The notes: generated by a model from the letters alone, not told the origin. DNA of 64,000 nt from Pseudomonas cuatrocienegasensis (GCF_900110925.1 NZ_FOFP01000010.1:144133-208132), one strand, 5' to 3'; positions 8,836-24,269 are shown, numbered from the stretch's first letter. Translations and numbers: made by a program.

Positions 8836-10353
8836 GTGAACCGGCCCGCCCCCGTAAAACCCGATAATTTCTTCCTCCTGCTGTTCAACGCCCTGCGTCA
8901 GCGTCGCGTCCCCCTGGCCCTGCGTATCGCCAGCCACAGTTTGCTGCTGGTAGCCCTGGCTCTGCTGATCTACGCCTGGGTCATCGGCATGCAGTTCAAG
9001 CATGCGATGCAGCAACAGGCCGAAGCCCTGGGCACCAGCCTGATCACCCAGACCGCGACCTCAGCCACCGAACTGCTGGTGTCCAACGACATCCTCAGCC
9101 TCAACGTGCTGCTCAATAACCTGGTGAAAAACCCGCTGGTCGCCCATGCGGCGATCTACAGCGTGGACAACCGCATCCTCGCCGAGGCCGGCAGCCGGCC
9201 AAGCAAGAACATGCTGGGGGAAACCGACGGCCTGTATTCGACCCCGATCACCTTCCAGGAAGTGATCGCCGGGCAGTTGCGCATCAGCCTGGACATGCAG
9301 CAGTTCGAACAGCCCATGACCATCAGCCTGCAGAGCATGGGCATTCTCAGCCTGATTCTGCTGGCGCTGACCCTGTCGCTGAGCCTGCGCCTGGGCCGCC
9401 ACATCTCGACGCCACTGCTGCAGCTGCGGGTATGGCTGCGCGACCCGGATGACCCCGCCCCAGGCGCCGGACGCCAGGATGAGATCGGCGATCTGGCGCG
9501 CCAACTGCAGGCGCGCCTGGTGCCGGAGAAGCCGGAGGTCGAATACGAAGAAGAGCCAGAGGTCTTCCTCGATGACGACGCCCTGCACCCCCATGACGAC
9601 GATGACTACGCGGAGGACGAGGCCTTTCAGGTGCGCGACCTGCGTGACGCCAGCTTCGACGACGGCCCGACCTTCGCAGACGAACGCCCTCATCGCCAGG
9701 CGGCAATAACGCCAGACGACGATCCCTTCGCCGACCTGCAGGACCACAGGTTCCACGCCCCACCAGTTGCCGCGCCAGCAGCGCCTCAGCCCAGCGCCGT
9801 CCTGGCGATTCAATTGGGCGCCCAGGAGCAACTGCGCCGCTTGCCGCGTGCCCGCCTGATGGACTTGCTGGAGCGCTACCGCGACTGCCTCAACCAGGCC
9901 GCCGAACTGTATCAGGGCGAACTGCACACACTCAGCGATGGCAGCAGCCTGATGCTGTTCCACCGCCAGGACAGCGGCGAAGACTACCTGACCCACGCCA
10001 TCTGCTGTGGCGAGCTGATGCGCGCCCTGGGCCATGCCCTGCAGATCGAAGTGGCCGACAGCGGCATTACCCTGCAGCTGCAACTCGGCCTGACCCAGGG
10101 CGAAGGCCTGGCGCAGATGAGCCAGGGCGACCTGCTACTTAGTGATACCGCACAAAGCGCCCTGGCCCTGTCGCAGCACAGCCGCAACCTGCTGCTGCTA
10201 GAGCGGCAGATTGGTGACGACCCGCTGGTGCGTGAGCATGCGCGGATTCGCGCCATCGCCAGCCCCGAGGGCGCCTGCTGCGTCGAGCGTCTGCTTGAGC
10301 CTTACCCGGCGCTGCTGGAGCGCCAGCTGGCGCGTATGCACGAGCACCTGTAG
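8836..10353 (+). CDS. SerB-linked membrane protein, AhpA/YtjB (Smp) family
   Basis: A 505-residue inner-membrane protein. A first membrane segment is at about residues 26-50, a periplasmic loop follows (about 52-155), then a second segment at about 160-182. This N-terminal part matches the Smp/YtjB family encoded divergently from serB. The cytoplasmic part has a very acidic linker (about 225-310, rich in Asp and Glu) and a C-terminal domain (about 318-500) that resembles a degenerate class III nucleotide cyclase fold. GTG start; only a weak purine tract precedes it. The function is unknown in the family. Confidence 0.75.
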   Translation: MNRPAPVKPDNFFLLLFNALRQRRVPLALRIASHSLLLVALALLIYAWVIGMQFKHAMQQQAEALGTSLITQTATSATELLVSNDILSLNVLLNNLVKNPLVAHAAIYSVDNRILAEAGSRPSKNMLGETDGLYSTPITFQEVIAGQLRISLDMQQFEQPMTISLQSMGILSLILLALTLSLSLRLGRHISTPLLQLRVWLRDPDDPAPGAGRQDEIGDLARQLQARLVPEKPEVEYEEEPEVFLDDDALHPHDDDDYAEDEAFQVRDLRDASFDDGPTFADERPHRQAAITPDDDPFADLQDHRFHAPPVAAPAAPQPSAVLAIQLGAQEQLRRLPRARLMDLLERYRDCLNQAAELYQGELHTLSDGSSLMLFHRQDSGEDYLTHAICCGELMRALGHALQIEVADSGITLQLQLGLTQGEGLAQMSQGDLLLSDTAQSALALSQHSRNLLLLERQIGDDPLVREHARIRAIASPEGACCVERLLEPYPALLERQLARMHEHL

Positions 10354-10457
10354 CGCAGCTAAAACACGCTAAGGGCTCAAGCAAAAGTCTATGCCCCAAA
10401 ACCATGTTGCAGCCCGTGCAAGCCATAACGCAGCGCCCGCGTGAGCCGCCAACATGT

Positions 10458-10486
10458 GTAGGAGCCCCGCCTCGGGGCGAATCGCT
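10458..10486. repeat. REP-like palindrome
   Basis: GTAGGAGCCCCGCCTCGGGGCGA has the GTAGGAGC head and GC-rich palindrome (GCCCCG-CCT-CGGGGC) of Pseudomonas REP sequences. It stands alone in the 302 bp gap between two genes. Apart from this and the terminator at 10572 nothing clear is seen in that gap. Confidence 0.6.
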
Positions 10487-10571
10487 TGCAGCCATTCAGT
10501 GACTTCGGCGTGGCCTATGGTATTCACAAAAGCAGTGCCGCCGCGCGACACATATAGGGACATAGCCAAAC

Positions 10572-10607
10572 AAAAAGCCGCGCCCCAATAAGGGTCGCGG
10601 CTTTTTT
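10572..10607. terminator. bidirectional Rho-independent terminator
   Basis: A GC-rich stem (GCCGCGCCCC / AGGGTCGCGGC) with an AATA loop is flanked by an A-run on the left and a T-run on the right. It can end transcription from both the convergent upstream gene and the PqiC-like gene on the minus strand. Confidence 0.85.
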
Positions 10608-10655
10608 CGTTACCGGATAGTGAGTCTCGCCATGCGGCGCGTTAAAGCGACGTAA

Positions 10656-11360
10656 TCAGAAGCGAAAAACCTCTGCATCGATACGAATCGGCTCAGCCAC
10701 GGGCATGCGCGGAGGGGCTTCAGGCTTGGCAGGTGTCGCTGGCGCCTTTTTACGCGCCGCGTCTGCCTGGGCCACGCTCTCTGCCTTGTCAGCGCTACGC
10801 ACTGCAGAGGCCAACTGAGTAACGAGCTTCTGCATGACCCGGCTCTGCGCCTGCACCTGATCCGCCAACCCACCCTGATGAGGTTCCTCCAGGCGAATCA
10901 GACGGCCATTGAGCAGCTTGCCGTCCTTGCTCAGCAGGCTCCATTGCGCCTCAAGCACAGCCGGGCGGCTGGGCCCGGAATCCAGGCGGCTGATCGCCAG
11001 TTTGATCTGCACCTGGGGCACAAAACCCGGCGCGGCCGGCGCCAGCACCAGGCGTTGGGTGTCCAGTTGCGCGGCCAGTTGCCGCAGCAGTTGCTGATCG
11101 ATGTCCGCTGCCAGGCTACCTGCCCAACGCCCGCCGGTAGCGGTGGTCAGGCTGCCATCTTCCTGGCGCTGCAGCAGAGCTTCACGCTGCAGGTAGTCGG
11201 CGATGGATATTGGGCCGAGCAAGACCGCAATGCCTTCCTCGTTAACCGGCGCATGAGCCGGACCTGCATCGAGCTGGTACAGCGGCACTGGCGCATTGCT
11301 TACGCAGGCGCTCAGCACGGTGGCCAGCAGCAGGCCCAGGGGTAGACGTACGACGTTCAT
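10656..11360 (-). CDS. PqiC-family (DUF330) membrane-integrity lipoprotein
   Basis: A 234-residue lipoprotein. The signal peptide ends in a lipobox LSAC at about residues 16-19, so it is acylated and likely sits in the outer membrane facing the periplasm. The body (VPLYQLDAGP through about residue 165) matches the ABC-type transport auxiliary lipoprotein family, whose known member PqiC forms a ring in the PqiABC lipid transport system. The last 55 residues are rich in Ala, Pro and Lys and look like a flexible tail. No pqiA or pqiB is next to it. ATG at 11360 is preferred over a GTG one codon earlier. Confidence 0.75.
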   Translation of the reverse strand: MNVVRLPLGLLLATVLSACVSNAPVPLYQLDAGPAHAPVNEEGIAVLLGPISIADYLQREALLQRQEDGSLTTATGGRWAGSLAADIDQQLLRQLAAQLDTQRLVLAPAAPGFVPQVQIKLAISRLDSGPSRPAVLEAQWSLLSKDGKLLNGRLIRLEEPHQGGLADQVQAQSRVMQKLVTQLASAVRSADKAESVAQADAARKKAPATPAKPEAPPRMPVAEPIRIDAEVFRF

Positions 11361-11543
11361 CACTCTCTTCCGGCCGGCGAACAGGGCCGGCAGTCAAAAT
11401 CGGGTTGGCAGGCCAGCGGCTGGGGCATGACGCCGAGCGCGGTCCTGCTCATGGCGCCCGCTATCGGTACGCCACAAGACGGTATCATCCTTGAAACTGC
11501 GCCATGACTCCAGCGCCGCCCGCACAAAGGCCCTAAGAGAATC

Positions 11544-13796
11544 TCAAACCTCGACGAGCAGGCTGTCGACGCGTTGGAAGCCCCGCGGCAACTTGTTACC
11601 ACGCCGCCCACGCTCACCCTTGTAGTGCTCCAGGTCATCGGCCTTGAGCGACAAGGTGCGCTTGCCAGCCTGCAGCACCAGGGTGGCCCCAGCAGGTAGA
11701 ACGGCCAGGTCAGTGAGGTACTCCTCGCGGCTGGCGACCCGCTCACCGGGGATGCCGATGATCTTGTTGCCCTTGCCTTTACCCAACTGCGGCAGGTCGG
11801 CAACCTTGAACAGCAACAGACGCCCTTCGGTGGTCACCGCCGCCAGCCAGTCCTCCTCGCGCTGGGTCAGGGGTTTGGGCGGTACCACACGCGCACCTGC
11901 CGGCAGGCTGAGCAGGGCCTTGCCGGCCTTGTTCTTGGCCTGCAGGTCTTCGCCCTTGACCACGAAACCGTAGCCAGCGTCCGAGGCGATCACGTACAGC
12001 GCCTCGTCATCCGGCAGCAGCACGCACTCGAAGGTCGCACCCGGTGGCGGCGTCAGACGGCCGGTCAGCGGCTCACCCTGACCACGGGCCGAGGGCAGCG
12101 AATGCGCCGCCAGGGAATAACTGCGCCCGGTGGAGTCGATAAACACCGCGTACTGGTTAGAGCGCCCCGCCGCCGCCGCCTTGAAGCCGTCACCGGCCTT
12201 GTAGGACAGCCCTGTAGCATCGATGTCGTGACCCTTGGCGCAGCGCGCCCAGCCCTTCTCGGAGATCACCACGGTGACCGGCTCGGTCGGCATCAGCTCG
12301 GTTTCGGAGAGGGCACGGGCTTCGGCGCGGGCAACGATCGGCGAGCGACGGTCGTCGCCGTATTTTTCCGCATCGTCGATGATTTCCTTGCGCACCAGCT
12401 TCTTCAGCTTGGCTTCGCTACCCAGCAGCGCCAGCAGTTTTTCGCGTTCCTTGGCCAGCTCGTCCTGCTCGCCACGGATCTTCATCTCTTCCAGGCGCGC
12501 CAGCTGACGCAGGCGGGTGTCGAGGATGTAATCGGCCTGAATGTCGGTCAGCTCGAAGCGCGCCATCAGCACGGCTTTGGGCTGGTCTTCGGTGCGGATG
12601 ATATGGATCACTTCATCCAGGTTGAGGAAGGCGACCAGCAAGCCTTCCAACAGGTGCAGGCGACGCTCGACCTTGTCCAGGCGGAACTGCAGACGCCGGC
12701 GCACAGTGCCAACGCGGTACTCCAGCCATTCGCGCAGCAGCTGGCGCAGGTTCTTCACCTGTGGCCGGCCGTCCAGGCCGATGACGTTGGTGTTGACCCG
12801 GTAGCTCGACTCCAGGTCGGTGGTGGCGAACAGGTGGGTCATCAGCTCGTCGGCATCCACCCGGTTGGAGCGCGGAATGATGACGATGCGGCATGGGTGC
12901 TCATGGTCCGACTCGTCGCGCAGGTCAGCAACCATCGGCAGCTTCTTGGCCTGCATCTGCCCGGCGATCTGCTCCAGCACCTTGGAGCCGGACACCTGAT
13001 GGGGCAAGGAGGTGACCACGATGTCGCCATCCTCGATGCGGTACACCGCGCGCATGCGCACCGAGCCGCGGCCGGTTTCGTAGATTTTCAGCAGGTCGGC
13101 GCGCGGCGTGATGATCTCCGCCTCGGTCGGGTAATCCGGGCCGAGGACGTGCTCACAGAGCTGCTCGACCGTGGCATTGGGCTCATCCAGCAGGCGCACG
13201 CAGGCCGCCGCGACCTCGCGCAGGTTATGCGGCGGCACGTCGGTGGCCATGCCCACGGCGATGCCGGTGGTGCCGTTGAGCAGCAGGTTGGGCAGGCGCG
13301 CCGGCAGGGTCGCGGGCTCGTTGAGGGTGCCGTCGAAGTTCGGCACCCAGTCCACGGTGCCCTGGCCCAGCTCGGTGAGCAGCACTTCCGAGTAACGCGA
13401 CAGGCGCGCCTCGGTGTAACGCATGGCGGCGAAGGATTTCGGATCATCCGGCGCACCCCAGTTGCCCTGACCATCGACCAGGGTGTAGCGGTAGCTGAAC
13501 GGCTGCGCCATCAGCACCATGGCCTCGTAGCAGGCGCTGTCGCCGTGGGGGTGGAACTTGCCGAGCACGTCGCCGACGGTACGCGCCGACTTCTTGTGCT
13601 TGGAGTCGGCATCCAGACCCAGCTCGCTCATGGCGTAGATGATGCGTCGCTGCACCGGCTTGAGGCCGTCGCCGATATGCGGCAGGGCGCGGTCCATGAT
13701 CACGTACATGGAGTAGTTGAGATAAGCCTGCTCGGTAAAGTCGGCAAGGGATCGGCGTTCGACGCCGTCCAGGCTCAAATCAAGGGGTTCGCTCAT
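11544..13796 (-). CDS. parC: DNA topoisomerase IV subunit A
   Basis: A 750-residue subunit that breaks and rejoins DNA to unlink daughter chromosomes. The catalytic tyrosine is Tyr127 in [11 protein letters not shown]. The quinolone-resistance region reads HGDSACYEA with Ser87 and Glu91 intact, the residues found in sensitive P. aeruginosa ParC, so no target-site resistance is visible here. Breakage-reunion domain about 1-480, C-terminal beta-propeller-like region about 490-740. GAGG before the ATG. It is the last gene of a tight group parE, phytase-like, protease, parC. Confidence 0.97.
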   Translation of the reverse strand: MSEPLDLSLDGVERRSLADFTEQAYLNYSMYVIMDRALPHIGDGLKPVQRRIIYAMSELGLDADSKHKKSARTVGDVLGKFHPHGDSACYEAMVLMAQPFSYRYTLVDGQGNWGAPDDPKSFAAMRYTEARLSRYSEVLLTELGQGTVDWVPNFDGTLNEPATLPARLPNLLLNGTTGIAVGMATDVPPHNLREVAAACVRLLDEPNATVEQLCEHVLGPDYPTEAEIITPRADLLKIYETGRGSVRMRAVYRIEDGDIVVTSLPHQVSGSKVLEQIAGQMQAKKLPMVADLRDESDHEHPCRIVIIPRSNRVDADELMTHLFATTDLESSYRVNTNVIGLDGRPQVKNLRQLLREWLEYRVGTVRRRLQFRLDKVERRLHLLEGLLVAFLNLDEVIHIIRTEDQPKAVLMARFELTDIQADYILDTRLRQLARLEEMKIRGEQDELAKEREKLLALLGSEAKLKKLVRKEIIDDAEKYGDDRRSPIVARAEARALSETELMPTEPVTVVISEKGWARCAKGHDIDATGLSYKAGDGFKAAAAGRSNQYAVFIDSTGRSYSLAAHSLPSARGQGEPLTGRLTPPPGATFECVLLPDDEALYVIASDAGYGFVVKGEDLQAKNKAGKALLSLPAGARVVPPKPLTQREEDWLAAVTTEGRLLLFKVADLPQLGKGKGNKIIGIPGERVASREEYLTDLAVLPAGATLVLQAGKRTLSLKADDLEHYKGERGRRGNKLPRGFQRVDSLLVEV

Positions 13797-13803
13797 GCGT
13801 GCC

Positions 13804-14324
13804 TCATTGCAAGGTGGTTTGGCGCAGCACCAGGGTGCCGTCGCGCTGGGTAAATTCGAGTTGTTTCAGGGCGCTCATGCCGAGCAGTACCTCATCGCCG
13901 AGCATGCCGGGGGCGATCAGCGCCGCCACGTCATGCAGCACAATGTCACCGACCTGCAGGCGTTCGAGCCGTGTGCGGTGGGCGGTGGCCTGGCCATTGG
14001 CGGTTTGAATCTGCACCGGCGCACCGCTGGGCAGACGCAACCGCTCGGCTAACGCCGCCGGCACTGCCACCTGGGTCGCCCCCGTGTCGAGCAGGAAGGT
14101 CACCGGCTGCCCGTTGATCTGTCCGTCGGCCACGTAATGCCCCTGGCGACTGCTGAGCAGGCGCACTTCAATGAAGTCCGCACCGTGTACCGAGAGCGGC
14201 TGCTGATTGGGGTTGTGCTGACGGGTTTCCCACTCACCGAAAAACTTGGTCGCCAGCAACAGGCCGGCGCCCCAGGCCAGCACCAGCATGACGCGGCCGA
14301 CACGGCGACCGGCAGGCTGGGTGC

Positions 14325-14328
<4 letters not shown>
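13804..14328 (-). CDS. retropepsin-like aspartyl protease (PA4965-like)
   Basis: A 174-residue protein with one membrane segment near the N-terminus (about 14-30) and a periplasmic domain holding the aspartyl-protease signature [12 protein letters not shown] at about 82-93. One DTG per chain means it must act as a dimer, as in the retropepsin-like clan AA family (TIGR02281 type). The GTG start at 14328 overlaps the stop of the upstream gene in a GTGA arrangement, which fixes the start and implies coupled translation. It ends 7 bp before parC. Substrate unknown. Confidence 0.8.
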
Positions 14329-17847
<3,519 letters not shown>

Positions 17848-17932
17848 GGTCGGTAGGGATCAGACGGACTCGAAGGCAGCAACGGTAGCAGCTTTGCCGG
17901 GCACGGCTCCAGCCAGGCAGCGGCGCAGAGGC

Positions 17933-18748
17933 TCAATAGCCCTTGATGCTGTAGTCGACCTCAAAGTGGATGCTGGTCACCCGCGACACCCCGGTTTGCA
18001 GACGCCCATCACCAAACAGGCGCAGCCAACGGTAGCCCGGCGCACTGCTGTCGACCTGAAACTCCTCACTGCCAGGGGCGAACTGCACGCAGGTCGAGGG
18101 TGAGGCCAGCAGGCGCACCGCGCCACGCATCTGGTCGTACTCCTGGTGGATATGTCCCCAGAGCACGGCGCGGACCTGACTGAAGCGCTCGATAACGGCA
18201 AACAGTGCATCGGGGTTGCGCACCCCGATGGGGTCCATCCAGGCACAGCCGATCGGCACCGGATGGTGGTGCAGGCAGACCAGGTGGTGGCGCTCGGGCG
18301 CCTCGCTGAGGGCACGCTCAAGCAGCGCCAACTGCTGGTCGTCCAGGTAGCCGGGTACAGCACCGGCAATCGAGGAGTCGAGCAGGATGATCCGCCAGTT
18401 GCCGACGTCGATGATCGGCTCCAGCAGGTCGAGGCCAATACAGGCCGCACGCATCGCCGGGACCTCATCATGGTTGCCCGGCAACCAGCGTACCGGGGCA
18501 GGCAGGCCTTCGGTCATCTCGCGAAAGCGCGCATAGGACGCTTCGCTGCCATCCTGGGACAGGTCGCCGGTGCCCAGCACCAGGTCGATCTGCGGCTGCT
18601 CCTGCAGCACCTGCTCGATGACGCGCTGCAGGCTGTCGCAGGTTTCCATGCCCAGCAGTTTGCCGGACGCCTCGGCGAACAGGTGGCTGTCGGACAACTG
18701 CACCAGCAGCACCGACGACTCGGCAGGGTGAATGGACGCGCTCGGCAA
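17933..18748 (-). CDS. cpdA: 3',5'-cyclic-AMP phosphodiesterase CpdA
   Basis: A 271-residue metallophosphoesterase that lowers cAMP. All five metal-binding blocks are present: DSHL, GTGDLSQDG, GNHDE, HHHP and GHIH. The start is taken as TTG at 18748, because AAGGAG lies six bases before it and the residues from there match the family N-terminus. The longer frame to 18829 lacks a binding site. In P. aeruginosa CpdA limits Vfr-dependent gene expression. Confidence 0.93.
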   Translation of the reverse strand: MPSASIHPAESSVLLVQLSDSHLFAEASGKLLGMETCDSLQRVIEQVLQEQPQIDLVLGTGDLSQDGSEASYARFREMTEGLPAPVRWLPGNHDEVPAMRAACIGLDLLEPIIDVGNWRIILLDSSIAGAVPGYLDDQQLALLERALSEAPERHHLVCLHHHPVPIGCAWMDPIGVRNPDALFAVIERFSQVRAVLWGHIHQEYDQMRGAVRLLASPSTCVQFAPGSEEFQVDSSAPGYRWLRLFGDGRLQTGVSRVTSIHFEVDYSIKGY

Positions 18749-18857
18749 GGCCGTCTCCTTGAACGGAATGCAGTGGATTATGGTGGTTAGTTCGGCCCGG
18801 GGTAAACCGTAGAAGTGGGCCTGGGTCACAGAAAATCAGCCGCGACGCCTACACAGC

Positions 18858-19310
18858 TCAGCGTACCGGTACGGGTTCGTGACCACAGGCCAGGCAATGG
18901 CTCAGCCACTCGCCGAGGAACAGGTTGAGCTGGGTTTTCTCGTCAGGCTGGTGCATGGCCTCGTTGGGGTATGGATAAATGCTGCGAAAACGCCGGGCAC
19001 TCTGCGCACTGACCACCTCGGCCATGCGCGCATCGTGGTATACCCGCACCTCCAGCTGCGGTATCGGCAGCCAGGGCAGGCTGTGCTCCTGGCGCACCTG
19101 GAGGGTGGTGGTATAGGGGCAGGTTTCCAGCACCTCGAGCGCCAGCACGCCCAACTGCTGCTCACCCTGGCTAAGCGCCACACGACGGGCGCAGGCCACC
19201 TCACGCATGGCCGGCAGCAGGCGCATCAGCCGGGCGTAGTTGGCCTCACAGGCCGCTTGCAACTCGACCAGATCGACCCGGTAGCGCTCCTTGAGCAGAG
19301 TTACCCCCAC
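18858..19310 (-). CDS. DUF1249 family protein (PA4970-like)
   Basis: A 150-residue soluble protein of the DUF1249 family, found beside nudF and cpdA in many gammaproteobacteria. Conserved-looking blocks are YRVDLVELQAACEANYARLMRLLP and FLGEWLSHCLACGHEP, the second with two Cys three apart. The GTG start at 19310, with GAGGGG five bases ahead, overlaps the nudF stop by 10 bp. A longer frame to 19346 is possible but less likely. Function unknown. Confidence 0.75.
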   Translation of the reverse strand: MGVTLLKERYRVDLVELQAACEANYARLMRLLPAMREVACARRVALSQGEQQLGVLALEVLETCPYTTTLQVRQEHSLPWLPIPQLEVRVYHDARMAEVVSAQSARRFRSIYPYPNEAMHQPDEKTQLNLFLGEWLSHCLACGHEPVPVR

Positions 19311-19918
19311 AGCCCCCTCACTTCGGCGCGATTGAGCGCCAGCCACTGCAGCGCGATGATGCTCGCCGCATTGTTGATTCGCCCGTCCTTGACCGCCTGC
19401 AAGGCATCCTCGAAAGGCCAGACATGCACACGAATATCTTCGCCCTCCTCAGCCAGACCGTGCACGCCGCCCGCACCTAGGCTGCTGCAGCGCCCCAGGT
19501 ACAGGTACACATGCTCGTCAGAACCGCCCGGCGAGGGGAAATACTGGGTAATTGGCCACAACGAGGTCAGCTCCAGGTCGGCTTCCTCGCGGGCTTCGCG
19601 GTGGGCGACGGCCTCAGGCACTTCATCGGTGTCGATCAGCCCGGCGACCAGTTCCAGCAGCCAGGGGTGGGCGCCCTTCTCCATGGCGCCGACGCGGAAC
19701 TGCTCGATCAGCACCACCTCGTCACGCTGCGGGTCGTAAGGCAGCACACAGACTGCATCATGGCGCATAAACAGTTCGCGGCTGAGCACCGGGCCCATTT
19801 CACCGGAGAACTGGCGATGGCGCAGGTGCAGGCGATCGAGCCGGTAGAAACCGCGAAAGCAGGCCTCGCGCTCGACGATCTCGACGGCATCGGGACCGGG
19901 GTTGAAAGGTTCGCTCAT
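19301..19918 (-). CDS. nudF: ADP-ribose pyrophosphatase
   Basis: A 205-residue Nudix hydrolase that splits ADP-ribose to AMP and ribose-5-phosphate. The Nudix box runs from GLIDTDE to REAREEADL. It has the catalytic Glu residues, but the usual Gly before the last position is Asp (EEAD instead of EEAG). The start at 19918 (MSEPF) matches the family; an upstream extension to 19957 is doubtful. It is the first gene of the leftward run nudF, DUF1249, cpdA, yqiA, parE, phytase-like, protease, parC. Confidence 0.92.
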   Translation of the reverse strand: MSEPFNPGPDAVEIVEREACFRGFYRLDRLHLRHRQFSGEMGPVLSRELFMRHDAVCVLPYDPQRDEVVLIEQFRVGAMEKGAHPWLLELVAGLIDTDEVPEAVAHREAREEADLELTSLWPITQYFPSPGGSDEHVYLYLGRCSSLGAGGVHGLAEEGEDIRVHVWPFEDALQAVKDGRINNAASIIALQWLALNRAEVRGLWG

Positions 19919-20112
19919 GGGCGTTGACTCGTAATTATCGACTGACATTGGCCGCATCCTACCCTTGCCGCGCCAACGACGCAGCCCCCTTTGCAGAGCC
20001 GGCCGCCGACTGGGATGATGGCGGGCTCGACCTGCGCGCTGATGGCGAACTCATCGCACGCAGCAGGGTCGAACCCAGCCAAGCCCTTATCCTTCAGCCG
20101 GTCTTTTGCCCC

Positions 20113-20853
20113 ATGTTGCTACGCCACCGCCTTGCCCTCGCCAGCCTCGCCCTTCTGCTCAGCGCCTGTCAGAGCTTCGCCCCGAGCCAATCGGAGCTGC
20201 CTGTGCAACGCACTGCATGGGAAGCCCATACTCCCGGCTGCGACGGCCCACGCTGCCCCCTGGTAAACATCGACACCCTGTCGTTCGCCAGCGAGCCGGC
20301 GCTTACTGCACTGGTCGAGCAGCGCCTGCTGGGCATGACGATGAACACCCCGGACGCCGTGCTGCCCGAGTCCCTGCAGGCCTACCAGGACGATTTCCTG
20401 CAGCGCGCCGAGCCGGGCTGGATGGCCTATCTGCAGGCCAAGATCCGCGAACAGCATGACAATCTGGTGGTCATCGAGCTGTCCAGCTACCTGCACACAG
20501 GCGGCGCCCATGGCATGCCGGGGCGCGGTTTTATCAACTACGACCGCAAGCTCGGCAAAGCCCTGAGCCTCACCGACATGCTGCGCCCCGGCCAGGAGGC
20601 GCTGTTCTGGCAACGTGCCGAACAGGCTCACCAGCGTTGGCTGAAGGCCTCCGGCCTGGACCAGGACGCGCGCTTTCTCGACACCTGGCCTTTCACCACC
20701 ACCACCAACATCGCCCTCGGCCGCCAGGCGCTCTACCTCAAGTACGATGTTTACAGCATCGCGCCCTATGCCATGGGCCATCCGGAGCTGGTCATCCCTT
20801 ACGACCAGTTGGCCGATGTGCTCAAGCCGCAGTACCTGCCCGAGCAAGACTGA
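20113..20853 (+). CDS. RsiV/DUF3298-domain lipoprotein (PA4972-like)
   Basis: A 246-residue lipoprotein. The signal peptide ends in LLLSAC (Cys18), and the body ends in a DUF3298 (RsiV-like) domain at about 130-240, recognisable from VVIELSSYLHTGGAHG and GKALSLTDML. In B. subtilis RsiV this fold senses lysozyme as an anti-sigma factor; here there is no cytoplasmic anti-sigma part, so that role is not implied. The frame is open from 19924, but the lipoprotein signal fixes the start at 20113. Its 3' end overlaps the convergent cytX by 32 bp. Confidence 0.78.
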   Translation: MLLRHRLALASLALLLSACQSFAPSQSELPVQRTAWEAHTPGCDGPRCPLVNIDTLSFASEPALTALVEQRLLGMTMNTPDAVLPESLQAYQDDFLQRAEPGWMAYLQAKIREQHDNLVVIELSSYLHTGGAHGMPGRGFINYDRKLGKALSLTDMLRPGQEALFWQRAEQAHQRWLKASGLDQDARFLDTWPFTTTTNIALGRQALYLKYDVYSIAPYAMGHPELVIPYDQLADVLKPQYLPEQD

Positions 20854-22108
20854 AGCGACCTAACACCCACTGCAACGCCGCGGCGCTGAACAGCGCCGGC
20901 AAGCTGGCGCCGATATGCGGCACCAGATTGGCCAGCAGGTGGAAGATCAGCACACCACTGCCCCAGGCCACCAGGGTGTCCCAGCGCAGCGCCACATTCG
21001 GCGCGCGGGCGGCATCGCGGCGACGCAGGATGAAGTGATCGACCAGCACCACGCCGAACAGCGGCGCAAACACTGAGCCAATCAGCAGCAAGAAACTCTG
21101 GTACTCGGCCAGCGGCGCGAACCAGGCGATCAGGGTGCAGAGCGCACCAATCGCCAGGGCCAGGTGCTCGACCTTGAACGGCACCAGGATGCCGCTGGAC
21201 ACTGCTGCCGAATGGATATCAGCAAAGGCGTTCTCGGTTTCGTCGAGCAGAATCAGCAGCAGCGGAATACCCAAGCCGGCACCCGCCAGGGCCAGCAACA
21301 GCGCATTGACTTCGCTGCTGTCGGCAAACGCCAGGGTGTAGCCCACGCCCAGGCTCATCAGCCAGACATTACCAAGGAAGAAACCCAACGCCGTGCCACC
21401 AAACACCCGGCCAGCCGCCTTGCCGAAGCGCGAGTAGTCGGCAATCAGCGGCAGCCAGGACAGCGGCATGGCGATGGCGATATCGAAGCCCAGGGCAAAG
21501 GGCATGGAACCATCGCCTGGACGCGCCCAGAGTGTGGCCAGGTCGGCCTTGTCGAAGAGGTTCCAGGTCAGCCACAGGCAGGCACCCAGCAGCAGCCAGA
21601 TGCCCCACTTGCGCAGAATTCGCCGCACGAATGTGAGCGGGCCGGTGACCGCGAGCAGCGTCGCCAGGCCGCCGAAAAACAACGTCCAAAGCATCGGGCT
21701 GTTGAGCAGGCTGCCTTCGCCGAACGCGCGCACCGCCAGCACACTGGCCGCATCGCGCATGACGATAATCTCGAACGCGCCCCAACCGACCAGTTGCAGC
21801 AAATTCAACAGCGCCGGCAACACCGCGCCACGCCGCCCCAGGCTGAGTTTGAGCGCCGACATGGCCGACAGCCCGGTGTCGCAGCCGATCACCGCCACCG
21901 AGCCGAGCAGCAGTACACCGACCGCCGTGCCGCAGACAATCGCCAGCAAGGCGCCAGACAAGCCCAGTCCCGGCGCCAGCAGCGCGCCGAGTTGCAGCAC
22001 CATCAGGCCGATGCCGAGGGAGAACCACAGGGAAAACAGGTCACGGGCGCCGAATACACGGCGGTCGAGCGGGACCGCATGATGCGGTGAGTAGCTGGAA
22101 GTATTCAC
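20822..22108 (-). CDS. cytX: hydroxymethylpyrimidine transporter CytX
   Basis: A 428-residue inner-membrane permease of the NCS1 family with about twelve hydrophobic segments. The CytX subgroup is tied to thiamin riboswitches and is thought to import the hydroxymethylpyrimidine moiety. It lies 99 bp downstream of thiC on the same strand, so the TPP riboswitch before thiC probably controls both. GTG at 22108 with an AGG nine bases ahead is the preferred start; a frame to 22159 would run into the intergenic hairpin. Confidence 0.82.
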   Translation of the reverse strand: MNTSSYSPHHAVPLDRRVFGARDLFSLWFSLGIGLMVLQLGALLAPGLGLSGALLAIVCGTAVGVLLLGSVAVIGCDTGLSAMSALKLSLGRRGAVLPALLNLLQLVGWGAFEIIVMRDAASVLAVRAFGEGSLLNSPMLWTLFFGGLATLLAVTGPLTFVRRILRKWGIWLLLGACLWLTWNLFDKADLATLWARPGDGSMPFALGFDIAIAMPLSWLPLIADYSRFGKAAGRVFGGTALGFFLGNVWLMSLGVGYTLAFADSSEVNALLLALAGAGLGIPLLLILLDETENAFADIHSAAVSSGILVPFKVEHLALAIGALCTLIAWFAPLAEYQSFLLLIGSVFAPLFGVVLVDHFILRRRDAARAPNVALRWDTLVAWGSGVLIFHLLANLVPHIGASLPALFSAAALQWVLGRFSLARAGTAA

Positions 22109-22140
22109 GAAAGACTGACCTGAGAAAGGGGAAAACGCAC

Positions 22141-22167
22141 GAAGCCCGGCGCAGAGCACCGGGCTTC
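22141..22167 (-). terminator. hairpin between thiC and cytX
   Basis: GAAGCCCGG and CCGGGCTTC form a perfect nine-pair stem with a nine-base loop, 40 bp past the thiC stop. The RNA then reads GTGCGTTTTCCCC. It may end or weaken transcription into cytX, or protect the thiC message. Confidence 0.55.
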
Positions 22168-22207
22168 GACGACTGACAAAGGTGTGCGCTACCGAGCGCG
22201 CAGCGCC

Positions 22208-24187
<1,980 letters not shown>

Positions 24188-24269
24188 TCAACGCGCCAGC
24201 ATGAGCGGACAGCCAGGGCGCGGGCACACCACGGATGTGGTGTGGGGGAAATCCACCAGGGGCGGATAC

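Noticed and set aside
7103..8839. A 578-codon plus-strand frame across the end of fimX and serB
   Set aside because: It crosses two certain genes in the wrong frame or strand and shows no domain.
13530..13560. Possible quinolone-resistance change in parC
   Set aside because: Ser87 and Glu91 are the wild-type residues, so no resistance change is seen here.
12102..13853. A 583-codon frame antisense to parC
   Set aside because: Shadow of parC; no family motifs and no binding site.
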